A DNA stretch of 64,000 nt from Bacteroides uniformis (GTDB taxonomy: Bacteria; Bacteroidota; Bacteroidia; Bacteroidales; Bacteroidaceae). A model generated the notes under the pieces. It did no database searches. It was not told where the DNA came from and was given only the letters and a program-made list of their open reading frames with translations. Both the position numbers and the translations under genes were made by a program. The DNA lies in the NCBI RefSeq assembly GCF_025147485.1, contig NZ_CP102263.1:943501-1007500 (forward strand). Direction: 5' to 3'. Positions 29,406-38,373 of the stretch are shown here, piece after piece (the first letter of the stretch is position 1; each line of letters begins with the position of its first letter).

Positions 29406-31253
29406 ATGGCAAACGACATGATGGTCAAAGAACTGGAGCAAGTGGTAGTCCGCTTCTCCGGAGACTCCGGCGATGGTATGCAGCTCGCCGGCAACATCTT
29501 TTCAACAGTTTCGGCTACCGTGGGCAATGATATCAGTACATTCCCCGACTATCCGGCAGATATCCGCGCCCCGCAAGGCTCACTCACCGGTGTTTCCGGT
29601 TTTCAGGTACATATCGGTGCAGAGAAAGTCTATACCCCAGGTGACAAATGCGACGTATTGGTAGCGATGAACGCCGCCGCACTGAAAACCCAATATAAGT
29701 TTGCTAAATCCACTGCTTGTATCATCATCGATACAGATGCTTTCCAGAAGTCAGACTTGGAAAAGGCCGCTTTCAAGACCGATAATCCGATAGAGGAAAT
29801 GGGTATTAAGCAGGATGTCATCGCCGCCCCCATCTCGAAGATGGTGAAAGACTGCCTTGCCGACACCGGAATGGACAACAAGTCCATGCTGAAATGCCGC
29901 AATATGTTTGCAGTAGGCCTGGTATGCTGGCTGTTCAACCGCGATCTGAAAATAGCCGAAGATTTCATCCGCGAGAAATTCGCCAAAAAGCCCGAAATTG
30001 CCGGGGCAAATATCAAGGTCATCCATGCAGGATATGACTACGGACACAACACCCATGCTTCCGTAGCCCATACATATAAGATTGAAAGTAAGACTACCGT
30101 TCCCGGCAGATACATGGATATCACGGGGAACAAAGCAACTGCTTACGGTTTCATCGCCGCAGCTGAAAAGGCTGGCTTGAAGCTGTTCCTCGGCTCCTAT
30201 CCCATTACTCCGGCAACCGATGTACTGCACGAACTCTCCAAGCACAAGTCTCTGGGCGTGATGACCGTGCAATGCGAAGACGAGATTTCCGGTTGCGCCA
30301 CTTCTATCGGCGCCGCTTTTGCAGGTGCGCTGGCTGTGACCTCCACTTCCGGTCCCGGTGTCTGCCTGAAATCGGAAGCTATGAACCTGGCAGTCATTAC
30401 AGAACTTCCGCTGGTTGTGCTCGACGTGCAACGTGGCGGTCCTTCTACCGGTCTGCCCACCAAGTCAGAGCAGACAGACTTGTTGCAGGCATTGTTCGGC
30501 CGCAACGGTGAAAGCCCAATGCCCGTCATCGCCGCCTCTTCACCCACAAGCTGTTTCGACGCAGCCTACATGGCAAGCAAAATTGCACTGGAGCACATGA
30601 CCCCGGTCGTATTGCTGACCGACGGCTTTGTTGCCAATGGCTCCGGCGCCTGGAAGCTGCCCAAACTGGCAGACTATCCCGCCATCACCCCTCCCTACGT
30701 GACTTCCGAAATGAAGGACAACTATACTCCGTACAAACGCAATCCCGAAACAGGTGTCCGCTATTGGGCCATTCCCGGACAAGAAGGCTATATGCACATC
30801 CTCGGCGGTCTGGAGAAAGACAGCAATACCGGTGCCATCTCCACCGATCCCGAAAACCATGACTTGATGTGCCACCTGCGTGCCGAGAAGGTTGCCAAAA
30901 TCCCCGTACCTGATGTAGAAGTGCAAGGCTGTGCAGACGATGCCGATTTGCTGATTGTCGGTTTCGGCGGTACATACGGCCACTTGTATTCGGCCATGGA
31001 AGAGATGAACAAGGCAGGCAAGAAGGTTGCCCTCGCCCACTTCACTTATCTGAATCCGCTCCCCAAGAACACGGAAACCGTTCTGAAGAAGTACAAGAAG
31101 GTGGTAGTTGCCGAACAGAATCTCGGACAATTTGCAGGTTATCTACGTATGAAGATAGACAACTTCACCCCGTACCAGTTCAACGAAGTCAAAGGACAAC
31201 CGTTCGTCGTTGCCGAGCTGGTCGCAGCGTTCAATAAATTAATTGATAATTGA
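29406..31253 (+). CDS. korA: 2-oxoacid:ferredoxin oxidoreductase, alpha subunit (KorA-type)
   Basis: This 615-residue subunit fuses the gamma and alpha domains of 2-oxoglutarate (or related 2-oxoacid) ferredoxin oxidoreductase, which makes acyl-CoA, CO2 and reduced ferredoxin. The gamma domain (about 8-195) begins VVRFSGDSGDGMQLAGNIFS. The alpha part begins near 220 (ITGNKATAYGFIAAAEKAGL) and holds GSYPITPATDVLHELSK, ISGCATSIGAAFAGALAVTS and QRGGPSTGLPTKSEQTDL. These are diagnostic for KorA. The beta subunit follows 99 nt downstream, making the two-subunit enzyme. Substrate preference is by family, so the symbol is likely rather than certain. The stop codon lies in an inverted-repeat element. 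Confidence 0.93.
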   Translation: MANDMMVKELEQVVVRFSGDSGDGMQLAGNIFSTVSATVGNDISTFPDYPADIRAPQGSLTGVSGFQVHIGAEKVYTPGDKCDVLVAMNAAALKTQYKFAKSTACIIIDTDAFQKSDLEKAAFKTDNPIEEMGIKQDVIAAPISKMVKDCLADTGMDNKSMLKCRNMFAVGLVCWLFNRDLKIAEDFIREKFAKKPEIAGANIKVIHAGYDYGHNTHASVAHTYKIESKTTVPGRYMDITGNKATAYGFIAAAEKAGLKLFLGSYPITPATDVLHELSKHKSLGVMTVQCEDEISGCATSIGAAFAGALAVTSTSGPGVCLKSEAMNLAVITELPLVVLDVQRGGPSTGLPTKSEQTDLLQALFGRNGESPMPVIAASSPTSCFDAAYMASKIALEHMTPVVLLTDGFVANGSGAWKLPKLADYPAITPPYVTSEMKDNYTPYKRNPETGVRYWAIPGQEGYMHILGGLEKDSNTGAISTDPENHDLMCHLRAEKVAKIPVPDVEVQGCADDADLLIVGFGGTYGHLYSAMEEMNKAGKKVALAHFTYLNPLPKNTETVLKKYKKVVVAEQNLGQFAGYLRMKIDNFTPYQFNEVKGQPFVVAELVAAFNKLIDN

Positions 31254-31343
31254 CAGTTGACAATTGATAATAACCATGCGTAATATGCGGATTATCAATG
31301 ACCAGCCACCAATTATCAACTATCATTTATCAACTATCAATTA
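31241..31343. repeat. AT-rich inverted repeat between korA and korB
   Basis: AATTGATAATTGACAGTTGA-type sequence at 31241-31270 is mirrored by ATTATCAACTATCATTTATC-type sequence at 31312-31343. The left arm contains the korA stop codon. Such low-complexity palindromes are common between Bacteroides genes; here the pair sits inside an operon. Confidence 0.7.
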
Positions 31344-31352
31344 AAAAAGATT

Positions 31353-32357
31353 ATGTGCGAATATACAGCAAAAGACTATAAAAAAGGACAACCCCGTTGG
31401 TGTCCGGGTTGTGGTGACCACTTCTTTCTGGCTTCACTGCACAAAGCAATGGCAGAAATCGGCAAAGCTCCTTGGGAGAATGCCGTCATCTCAGGTATCG
31501 GCTGCTCCAGCCGTCTGCCCTATTATATGAATACGTATGCGATGCAGACCATCCACGGACGTGCTGCTGCCATCTCTACAGGTGCCAAGGTTGCCAATCC
31601 CAACTTGACGGTATGGCAAATCTCCGGCGACGGTGACGGTCTGGCCATCGGCGGTAATCACTTCATCCACGCCGTACGCCGTAACATCGACCTGAACATG
31701 ATTCTGCTGAACAACCGCATCTACGGCCTGACCAAAGGTCAATATTCTCCGACCTCCCCACGTGGTTTCGTCAGCAAGTCGTCTCCCTACGGTACGGTAG
31801 AAGATCCATTCCACCCGGCAGAGCTTTGCTTCGGTGCCCGCGGCCGTTTCTTTGCCCGCGCGGTAGCTACCGATGCTCCGGGGACCGTAGAAGTATTGAA
31901 GGCAGCTATGGCCCACAAGGGCGCCTCCGTTTGCGAGATTCTGCAGAACTGCGTTATCTTTAATAACGGTACGCATGACTCCGTGGCCAAAAAGGAAGAC
32001 CGCGCCAAGAATGCCATCTACTTGAAGCACGGCGAACCGATGCTCTTCGGCGAGAACAACGAATACGGACTGATGCAGGAAGGCTTTGGTCTAAAAGTCG
32101 TGAAACTCGGTGAGAACGGCATTACAGAGAAGGATATCCTCATCCACGATGCCCACTGCATGGACAACACCCTGCAACTGAAGCTTGCCCTGATGGAAGG
32201 TCCCGACTTCCCGATTGCACTCGGTGTTATCCGCGATGTGGAAGCTCCTACTTACGACGATGCCGTTCATGAACAAATCGAAGAGGTGTCTGCCAAGAAG
32301 AAGTATCACAATTTCGAGGAATTACTGATGACGAATGATACGTGGGAAGTAAAATAA
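31353..32357 (+). CDS. korB: 2-oxoacid:ferredoxin oxidoreductase, beta subunit (KorB-type)
   Basis: This 334-residue thiamine-diphosphate subunit partners the upstream alpha chain. WCPGCGDHFFLASLHKA at the N-terminus gives the CxxC of the family. GIGCSSRLPYYMNTYAMQTI and HGRAAAISTGAKVANP are typical KorB. The TPP motif spans SGDGDGLAIGGNHFIHAVRR to MILLNN, and GLTKGQYSPTSPRG supplies substrate contacts. The C-terminal 60 residues include VIRDVEAPTYDDAVHEQI. Length and order are normal. It shares the korA transcript unless the intervening repeat attenuates it. Confidence 0.94.
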   Translation: MCEYTAKDYKKGQPRWCPGCGDHFFLASLHKAMAEIGKAPWENAVISGIGCSSRLPYYMNTYAMQTIHGRAAAISTGAKVANPNLTVWQISGDGDGLAIGGNHFIHAVRRNIDLNMILLNNRIYGLTKGQYSPTSPRGFVSKSSPYGTVEDPFHPAELCFGARGRFFARAVATDAPGTVEVLKAAMAHKGASVCEILQNCVIFNNGTHDSVAKKEDRAKNAIYLKHGEPMLFGENNEYGLMQEGFGLKVVKLGENGITEKDILIHDAHCMDNTLQLKLALMEGPDFPIALGVIRDVEAPTYDDAVHEQIEEVSAKKKYHNFEELLMTNDTWEVK

Positions 32358-32370
32358 ACCACTAAGATTT

Positions 32371-32420
32371 ATTAATATCATGTTTGCACGAAACAAATAA
32401 GGTGCAAACATGATATTAAT
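32371..32420 (+). terminator. 19-bp perfect inverted repeat after korB
   Basis: ATTAATATCATGTTTGCAC (32371-32389) pairs exactly with 32402-32420 around a 12-nt loop, 13 nt after the korB stop. There is no T-run after it, so it is a weaker case for intrinsic termination than for transcript 3'-end protection or a protein-bound palindrome. Confidence 0.5.
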
Positions 32421-32977
32421 TTCCTAAAAGTAAGAGTACCTCCCTATCCTTTCTCTCCCAAACATAGATACTTATTACGCCAAACATGCAGTTCTTCCAT
32501 CAAGAATAACTATATTTGCCACAGTAACACATTTTGAAAGTAATTCTCAGACTTATATTGGCTTAATATCAATCTCACAAACTGCAGGCTGATAGCTCTT
32601 TCGTTCGGGTAATCCTTCCCGGATAAAGGTCAAAAACACTCCCACCCTGAAAAGAAAATGCAACCACTGCAACTGTACCAGATTTTATTGCAGTGATAGA
32701 GCATACCTCCGATGAACAAGGCTACCAATAAGGGTCGACAACAAGACTTCAAGGAAAGAGAGGGAAATTGTGGAATACCTACTGTGGATTTTTTCCACAT
32801 CTCCACACCACAAACACCCGAACTTCCCTTTTTCCCGATAGAAAATAAGCAATTGATTATCAACATTATTCATCCTTAAAAGGATAGTCTGCCTTTCGTT
32901 TGGCATACCTCTTGCTAAAATATCCGCCGAAAGGACGTAACATTTATAATAAGATAAATCAATTATTTTTCAGTAGT
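32421..32977. other. Intergenic region without a supported gene
   Basis: No gene is supported in these 557 bases; short ORFs on both strands lack protein-like composition. CAAACAT occurs at 32459 and 32481, 22 bp apart. The promoter of the downstream SusC gene should be here, but I cannot assign it with confidence. Confidence 0.5.
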
Positions 32978-35900
32978 ATGAAAATCAGGATGAGAAAACG
33001 GTGTGACATTCCACATTCAGCGTCGCACTTCCAAAAAAGTTTGATTATTGCAAGTTGGTTATTAGCATTTCTTTTCACCGGAACAGCCTTCGCACAAGAA
33101 AGCCGAACCATTAAAGGCATTGTGAGAGATGTAACAGGAGAACCGCTTATCGGTGCCAGCGTCATACAGAAAGGTACCAACAACGGCGTCATTACCGATG
33201 TGGACGGTAACTTCACACTGACCGTTCCTGCAGATGCAACACTCTCTATCGCTTACATGGGCTATGCTACCCGGGAGATAAACCTGGCAAAACGAAAAAA
33301 GCAAGGCGACCTGAAGATTACACTCAGCGAAGATACCCAGCAACTGAAAGAAGTCGTAGTAACGGCAATGGGTATCAAAAAAGACACGAAACGTGTCGGC
33401 TATGCCATCAGTACCATCAGTGCAGACGAATTGGTAAAGGCAGGAGCACCCAACTTTGCCTCTGCCATGTACGGTAAAGCACCGGGAGTCCGCATCACAC
33501 AGACACAAGGCGGTTCTGCCGGAGCTGTCTCCATCAACGTACGCGGACTGACTTCCATCACTGGAAATAACCAGCCACTCATCATTCTGGACGGTGTACC
33601 CATCCGCAACGGCGGCACGGGTAAAGGCACGGACTTCGCCGAATTTGGCAACGACGGACAAATCCGTTCCAATGGTCTGGTAGACATCAACCCAGAGGAC
33701 ATCGAGAGCCTCAGTATTCTGAAAGGAGCTTCTGCCACAGCTCTCTACGGCTCGGAGGCTGCAAACGGTGCGGTAGTCATCACTAGCAAGCGCGCCAAAA
33801 GCGGCAAGCTGACGGTGGACTTCAATGCCCAAGTCATGGCAAACTTACCGGCTTATCTGCCAAAAGTACAGACCGTATACGGGCCGGGAACCTACAACAC
33901 CGCATACAGCGATTATGAGAAACAGACGGGAGGCTTCTATCAGAGAACCCTAAACGGACAAAGCTACAAAAGCCTCCGTTCCACCACCTTGTCCTTCGGC
34001 CCGAAATACGACGGCAGCGAGGTACTTTACTGGGACGGGAAGATGCGCCCCTACCAGGCACTGACCGACAACCCGTGGAAAGAGTTGTTTCGCACCGGCT
34101 GGACCCAGACTTACAATCTCGCCATCTCACAAGGGACGGAAACCACCAGCAACCGCTTCTCCTACACATTCATGGACGAGATTCCCAATGCCCTGACCGG
34201 AAGCTTCACCAAACACAACTTCAAGCTGACCGGTTCGTATCAACTGGCGAAACCGCTGAAACTGGAATACTCCCTTAACTACATCGTACAGAATGTAGAA
34301 GACCGCCCGCAAACCTCGCTCAACCTATACAGCGGTTTCGGCAACATGTTCTCCACCTTCCTGGACATTCCCTATCTGAAACAAAGTTACGTCACCAGTC
34401 TGGGATACCGTAATACCTTTGTCGGAGGAAACGCCACGCTGACTCCCGAGGAATCATGGGCCTACGACCCCAGTTACGCCACCGGAGTGAACAACATGCT
34501 GTGGAATATGTACCATCACCATAGCGACGAGACAGAGAACCGGCTCATCGGTATGATTCGCCCCACCTGGCAGATAACCAACTGGCTGAGTCTGCGCGCC
34601 CAGGTTTCAACTGATATCACAGATGTGAAGCAAACACTGAAATATGAAAGCGAACAACCCAATTCCCTATACGACCCCAACGGTAGCTTCCAGTCCATCA
34701 ACCGCCGTTACGACATTGTCTATGGAGATGTTATGTTGAACTTCAACTATAATATCAACCGCTTCGACATTGCCGCCACCGTAGGCTGGACCGGACGCTA
34801 CGAAAATATGAACAATATGAGGGTCTCCACCAATGGCGGGCTTGTCACGGAAAACTGGTTCGACCTCAATGCCAGCCGCTACACGCCAAGCAGTACTCTG
34901 CAACGTATGGAACTACTGAAAACCGGCTATATGGGTACACTGAGCCTGGGATGGGACAACTATCTATTCCTTGAACTGACCGGACGCCAGGAACGCTCGT
35001 CTACCCTAAAAGACCAGAGTTTTTTCTATCCTTCCGCCAATCTGAGTTTCCTCTTCACCCAAGCCTTCCACATGCCGTCATGGTGGAACTATGGAAAATT
35101 GCGCCTCTCATACGGTATCGTAGGAAATGCTCCTGAAACCTATACCGCCAATATCGTCTACGAGCAAGGTTCGGACAACGGATTCACCTGGAACACCATT
35201 CCCTCTTCATGGGGGAATGCAGATATCCGTCCGGAAAAGAAATACGAATACGAGATAGGTCTGGAAAGCAAGTTTTTAAATAACCGGTTGGGTATAGATA
35301 TATCCTACTACAACAACCGTGTAAAGGACCAGATACTCTCCACGCCGCAACCTTCCACATCAGGCGTAAAGAATGTGTTGATGAATGTGGGCGAGGTAGC
35401 CAACCACGGCTGGGATATATCAATCAGTGCCACTCCCATACTGACCAGAGATTTCCGCTGGGACCTGACAGCCAACTATGGTGTATATAAGAACAAAGTA
35501 GTGAAACTGGCCGATGGAGTGCCCTATCTGGAAATACTCAACTCCGGAGGCAGCGGAATAAAAATACAAGCTGTGGAAGGCCAGCCAATGGGTGACATCT
35601 ATGCACAGGTTCCCCAAGTGAACGAAAACGGTGAGTACCTCGTTTCCGATAAAGGTCTTTACCTCAACCAAACTGAATTGCAGAAAGTCGGCAACATCAA
35701 TCCGGCAGGCGTAGGAGGTCTATTCAACTCTTTCTCCTACAAGAATGTATTCCTCGATTTCAGTATCGACTTCCGCATCGGAGGAGATGTCATCAACGAA
35801 ATGAACCAATATGCCACCGCAGTGGGTCTGACACCCGAATCCCTGAAGTACCGTGATACGGAACACGGCGGACTATCCTATTACTATCCGGGCGACAACA

Positions 35901-36358
35901 ATTCCAGCGGAATTCCGGTACAAGTAGACCCTTCCACGGGTGCCGGCCCCAACGGAGAGATAATCTACCACGACGGCATCATTCTTCCGGGTGTAGTGGC
36001 CTCCACTGGCGAAAGAAACACACGTATCATTCCGGCAGGCTATTACTACAACACCACCTATAATTGGGGAACGGAGGCCGAACAGCTGACATACCGCCAT
36101 TCGGTATTCGACAATTCTTATGTCAAACTGCGTGAATTGACCATCGGCTACCAATTTCCTGAAAAGATGATCTCCAAACTGGGACTGGGCCGGCTGAGTG
36201 TGTCGGTCTTCGGACGTAATCTCTTCTACTTCTACAAAGCACTGAAAAACTACGATGCGGAGTCGTCCGTCGGAACATCCTGGGCCAACCAGGCTACCGT
36301 GGGAAGTTCTACCACAGCTACCCGCAGTTTCGGTGTTTCACTTCGTGCAAGTTTCTGA
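32978..36358 (+). CDS. SusC/RagA-family TonB-linked outer membrane transporter (second pair)
   Basis: This 1126-residue importer starts at 32978 (MKIRMRKRCDIPH), giving a signal peptide that ends at TGTAFAQ; an in-frame ATG at 32900 would add 26 residues before it. A carboxypeptidase-regulatory-like domain follows (GIVRDVTGEPLIGASVIQKG), then LKEVVVTAMGIKKDTKRVG, the plug with NPEDIESLSILKGASATALY and GSEAANGAVVITSKR, and a barrel ending FGVSLRASF. It is co-transcribed with the SusD-like gene 31 nt downstream. It belongs to a different SusC branch (TAMGI rather than VGYG motif) from the PUL copy, consistent with a non-identical, possibly non-glycan, ligand. Confidence 0.95.
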   Translation: MKIRMRKRCDIPHSASHFQKSLIIASWLLAFLFTGTAFAQESRTIKGIVRDVTGEPLIGASVIQKGTNNGVITDVDGNFTLTVPADATLSIAYMGYATREINLAKRKKQGDLKITLSEDTQQLKEVVVTAMGIKKDTKRVGYAISTISADELVKAGAPNFASAMYGKAPGVRITQTQGGSAGAVSINVRGLTSITGNNQPLIILDGVPIRNGGTGKGTDFAEFGNDGQIRSNGLVDINPEDIESLSILKGASATALYGSEAANGAVVITSKRAKSGKLTVDFNAQVMANLPAYLPKVQTVYGPGTYNTAYSDYEKQTGGFYQRTLNGQSYKSLRSTTLSFGPKYDGSEVLYWDGKMRPYQALTDNPWKELFRTGWTQTYNLAISQGTETTSNRFSYTFMDEIPNALTGSFTKHNFKLTGSYQLAKPLKLEYSLNYIVQNVEDRPQTSLNLYSGFGNMFSTFLDIPYLKQSYVTSLGYRNTFVGGNATLTPEESWAYDPSYATGVNNMLWNMYHHHSDETENRLIGMIRPTWQITNWLSLRAQVSTDITDVKQTLKYESEQPNSLYDPNGSFQSINRRYDIVYGDVMLNFNYNINRFDIAATVGWTGRYENMNNMRVSTNGGLVTENWFDLNASRYTPSSTLQRMELLKTGYMGTLSLGWDNYLFLELTGRQERSSTLKDQSFFYPSANLSFLFTQAFHMPSWWNYGKLRLSYGIVGNAPETYTANIVYEQGSDNGFTWNTIPSSWGNADIRPEKKYEYEIGLESKFLNNRLGIDISYYNNRVKDQILSTPQPSTSGVKNVLMNVGEVANHGWDISISATPILTRDFRWDLTANYGVYKNKVVKLADGVPYLEILNSGGSGIKIQAVEGQPMGDIYAQVPQVNENGEYLVSDKGLYLNQTELQKVGNINPAGVGGLFNSFSYKNVFLDFSIDFRIGGDVINEMNQYATAVGLTPESLKYRDTEHGGLSYYYPGDNNSSGIPVQVDPSTGAGPNGEIIYHDGIILPGVVASTGERNTRIIPAGYYYNTTYNWGTEAEQLTYRHSVFDNSYVKLRELTIGYQFPEKMISKLGLGRLSVSVFGRNLFYFYKALKNYDAESSVGTSWANQATVGSSTTATRSFGVSLRASF

Positions 36359-36389
36359 CAAAACAACCATCCAAAAAACAACAAAGAGT

Positions 36390-38072
36390 ATGAAAAAGAC
36401 AAAGATATTATCTCTTGTTTCATTGGGAGCATTCCTCTTGACAACATCAGGCTGTACGGATTATGACTTCGACAGCAAATACGAAGACCCCTCCAAAGTA
36501 ACCCAAGTCACCATCAGTAATCTGATGGTAGGAGTCTTCCAAAAAGTAAAGGACTATGATGTTTACGAATACAACCGGTTCTTCGGATTCGATTCACAGT
36601 TTACGGGCAAGTATGCACAAACCTTCGGCTACTCCAACACTACGGATATGTATACCCCCGGCTATATACCCGCTATTGACGGACAGTGGGACAATGTGTA
36701 TTCGGCACTGGCCCAGTTCCGCAAGCTGGAATCTCTCTACGAGGAAGAAAGCGCGGCAGAACAAGCCCAGGACGAGGCATTCTATCTTGCCGCCAAAGTA
36801 CAGTTGTACGATTTCTTTGCCGCCACAGTGGACGTTTTCGGGGATATGCCTTTCTCGGAAGCTTGTACGCTGCCGCTTACCAACGATGTAGGTAAATCGT
36901 ATGCTCATTATGACAAGGCCGAGGATATTTATAAAACCATTCTTGACGAGCTCAAAGAAATTGCTCCGCGGTTCCGCTCCATCCCCACACCGAGGAACTT
37001 CAATACACAAGACTTTATCAACAACGGGGACATGGACAAATGGGAACGCTATGCAAACTCCTTGCGACTGCGCCTTGCCATGCGCGTAGCCGCGCAAGGA
37101 GACTTGCAGGCGGAAGGCCGTACCGCCATCAAGGAAATCCTGGAAAATCCGTCAGCCTATCCGTTGATAGAGGAACAAGAAAACAACATTCTCATTGTCA
37201 ACCAGAAGTCTGGGCAACTGAACTTCACCGCAGGCCACGGACTGGGTGACTGGGTAACCAACCGACTTGCTTCGGGCGCCATCATCGACCGCATGCTGGG
37301 CCATGGCAACTATGATATGACCAGCAATGACCCACTGAGCGGCGTTTATGTGAAAGGAGAAGACGACCCGCGCATCCTGCTCAACTTCAATCCCGTGAAG
37401 ATTACCAACCAAAACACCGGTCAATTGGACGAGCACCGTTATCTGGGTACAGACCTTACCGTGGCGGATGAGCTGACGGAATATTACAACTCGCAGGCAC
37501 AAGACGAAGTCAATACCAGCAACACCGGTTTCTCACAAATCACGCAGAAAGGTTTCTTTTGGGAAAACGACAAATTCGACATGCTGATAATGGCCTCACC
37601 CGAAATCCATTTCCTGAAAGCGGAAGCCTATGAAATGGGGTATGGAGTGGCAAAGAATGAAGCGAAAGCGGAAGAAGAGTTCAAAAAGGCTGTCAGCCAG
37701 TCCATCACGCTTTACTACTATTACGATTCGGTAAGTACGGGTGAAAACGCACGCCGGTATGATGCCCCTACCGCCGAAGAAACCGCCTCTTTCGCCGCTG
37801 CCAAATGGAACAGCACGAAATATACAGACAAGATGGATGCCATCATTACCCAAAAGTGGCTGCATTTCGGTTTCCTAGCCAGTCGTGAGGCATGGAGTGA
37901 TATCCGACGTACCGGCTATCCGTCCGGCCTAGCCTTCCCCGAAGTGGCCGGTACCATCACAAATGTGCCGAACCGCTGGAGATACCCGAATACGGAAGTC
38001 AACTACAATCCCTACTATAAAGAGGTGTCAGCCGAAGACACTTACTACCACAAACTGTTCTGGGCAAAATAA
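36390..38072 (+). CDS. SusD-like nutrient-binding outer membrane lipoprotein (second pair)
   Basis: This 560-residue lipoprotein starts at 36390 (MKKTKILSLVSLGAFLLTTS, lipobox cysteine 22 in SGCTDY); a longer frame to 36255 overlaps the SusC gene and has no signal. DEAFYLAAKVQLYDFFAATV and VFGDMPFSEA are the SusD TPR region. YANSLRLRLAMRVA and EIHFLKAEAYEMGYG then ITQKWLHFGFLASREAWSD place it with the nutrient-binding SusD-like_2 branch. NRWRYPNTEVNYN is near the C-terminus. No enzymes follow, so the substrate could be a peptide, small glycan or other nutrient. Confidence 0.93.
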   Translation: MKKTKILSLVSLGAFLLTTSGCTDYDFDSKYEDPSKVTQVTISNLMVGVFQKVKDYDVYEYNRFFGFDSQFTGKYAQTFGYSNTTDMYTPGYIPAIDGQWDNVYSALAQFRKLESLYEEESAAEQAQDEAFYLAAKVQLYDFFAATVDVFGDMPFSEACTLPLTNDVGKSYAHYDKAEDIYKTILDELKEIAPRFRSIPTPRNFNTQDFINNGDMDKWERYANSLRLRLAMRVAAQGDLQAEGRTAIKEILENPSAYPLIEEQENNILIVNQKSGQLNFTAGHGLGDWVTNRLASGAIIDRMLGHGNYDMTSNDPLSGVYVKGEDDPRILLNFNPVKITNQNTGQLDEHRYLGTDLTVADELTEYYNSQAQDEVNTSNTGFSQITQKGFFWENDKFDMLIMASPEIHFLKAEAYEMGYGVAKNEAKAEEEFKKAVSQSITLYYYYDSVSTGENARRYDAPTAEETASFAAAKWNSTKYTDKMDAIITQKWLHFGFLASREAWSDIRRTGYPSGLAFPEVAGTITNVPNRWRYPNTEVNYNPYYKEVSAEDTYYHKLFWAK

Positions 38073-38111
38073 GGACTTTGTTCGCAAACCCATTTTGCCC
38101 GAAGAGTATAT

Positions 38112-38215
38112 CATACTCACCACAGAATAACACGGATTAACACAGATTGCCTTAGGAGTTCTGATAATAAAGAGCTTTTAGCAGTGTTAATCCGTGCTAT
38201 CCTGTGGTGAGTATG
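38112..38215. repeat. 32-bp inverted repeat, 40-nt loop, after second SusCD
   Basis: The arms 38112-38143 and 38184-38215 pair at 30 of 32 positions (catactcaccacag... and ...ctgtggtgagtatg). The inner half includes CACGGATTAACAC, a word I associate with dispersed Bacteroides intergenic repeats. There is no T-run, so it may be a mobile or RNA-structural element rather than a simple terminator. It lies in the 301-nt gap 38073-38373, which has no gene. Confidence 0.8.
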
Positions 38216-38373
38216 TATTTGCCCCCTCTGTTTCTTTTATTCCGAACAGTATCCCTCCTTTTTTAGAAATCTTAAGGATTTCCCGGTAGGGAGATTGCGG
38301 GAAACCACTGTCTTTAATGAACGACGGACAAACATCGCTTCCGCAAAAACTGAACTATAACATAACGGACTAA

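Noticed and set aside
32630..32906. Overlapping minus-strand ORFs of 73-78 codons before the second SusC gene
   Set aside because: No promoter, no recognisable motif, and two frames equally open; treated as chance.
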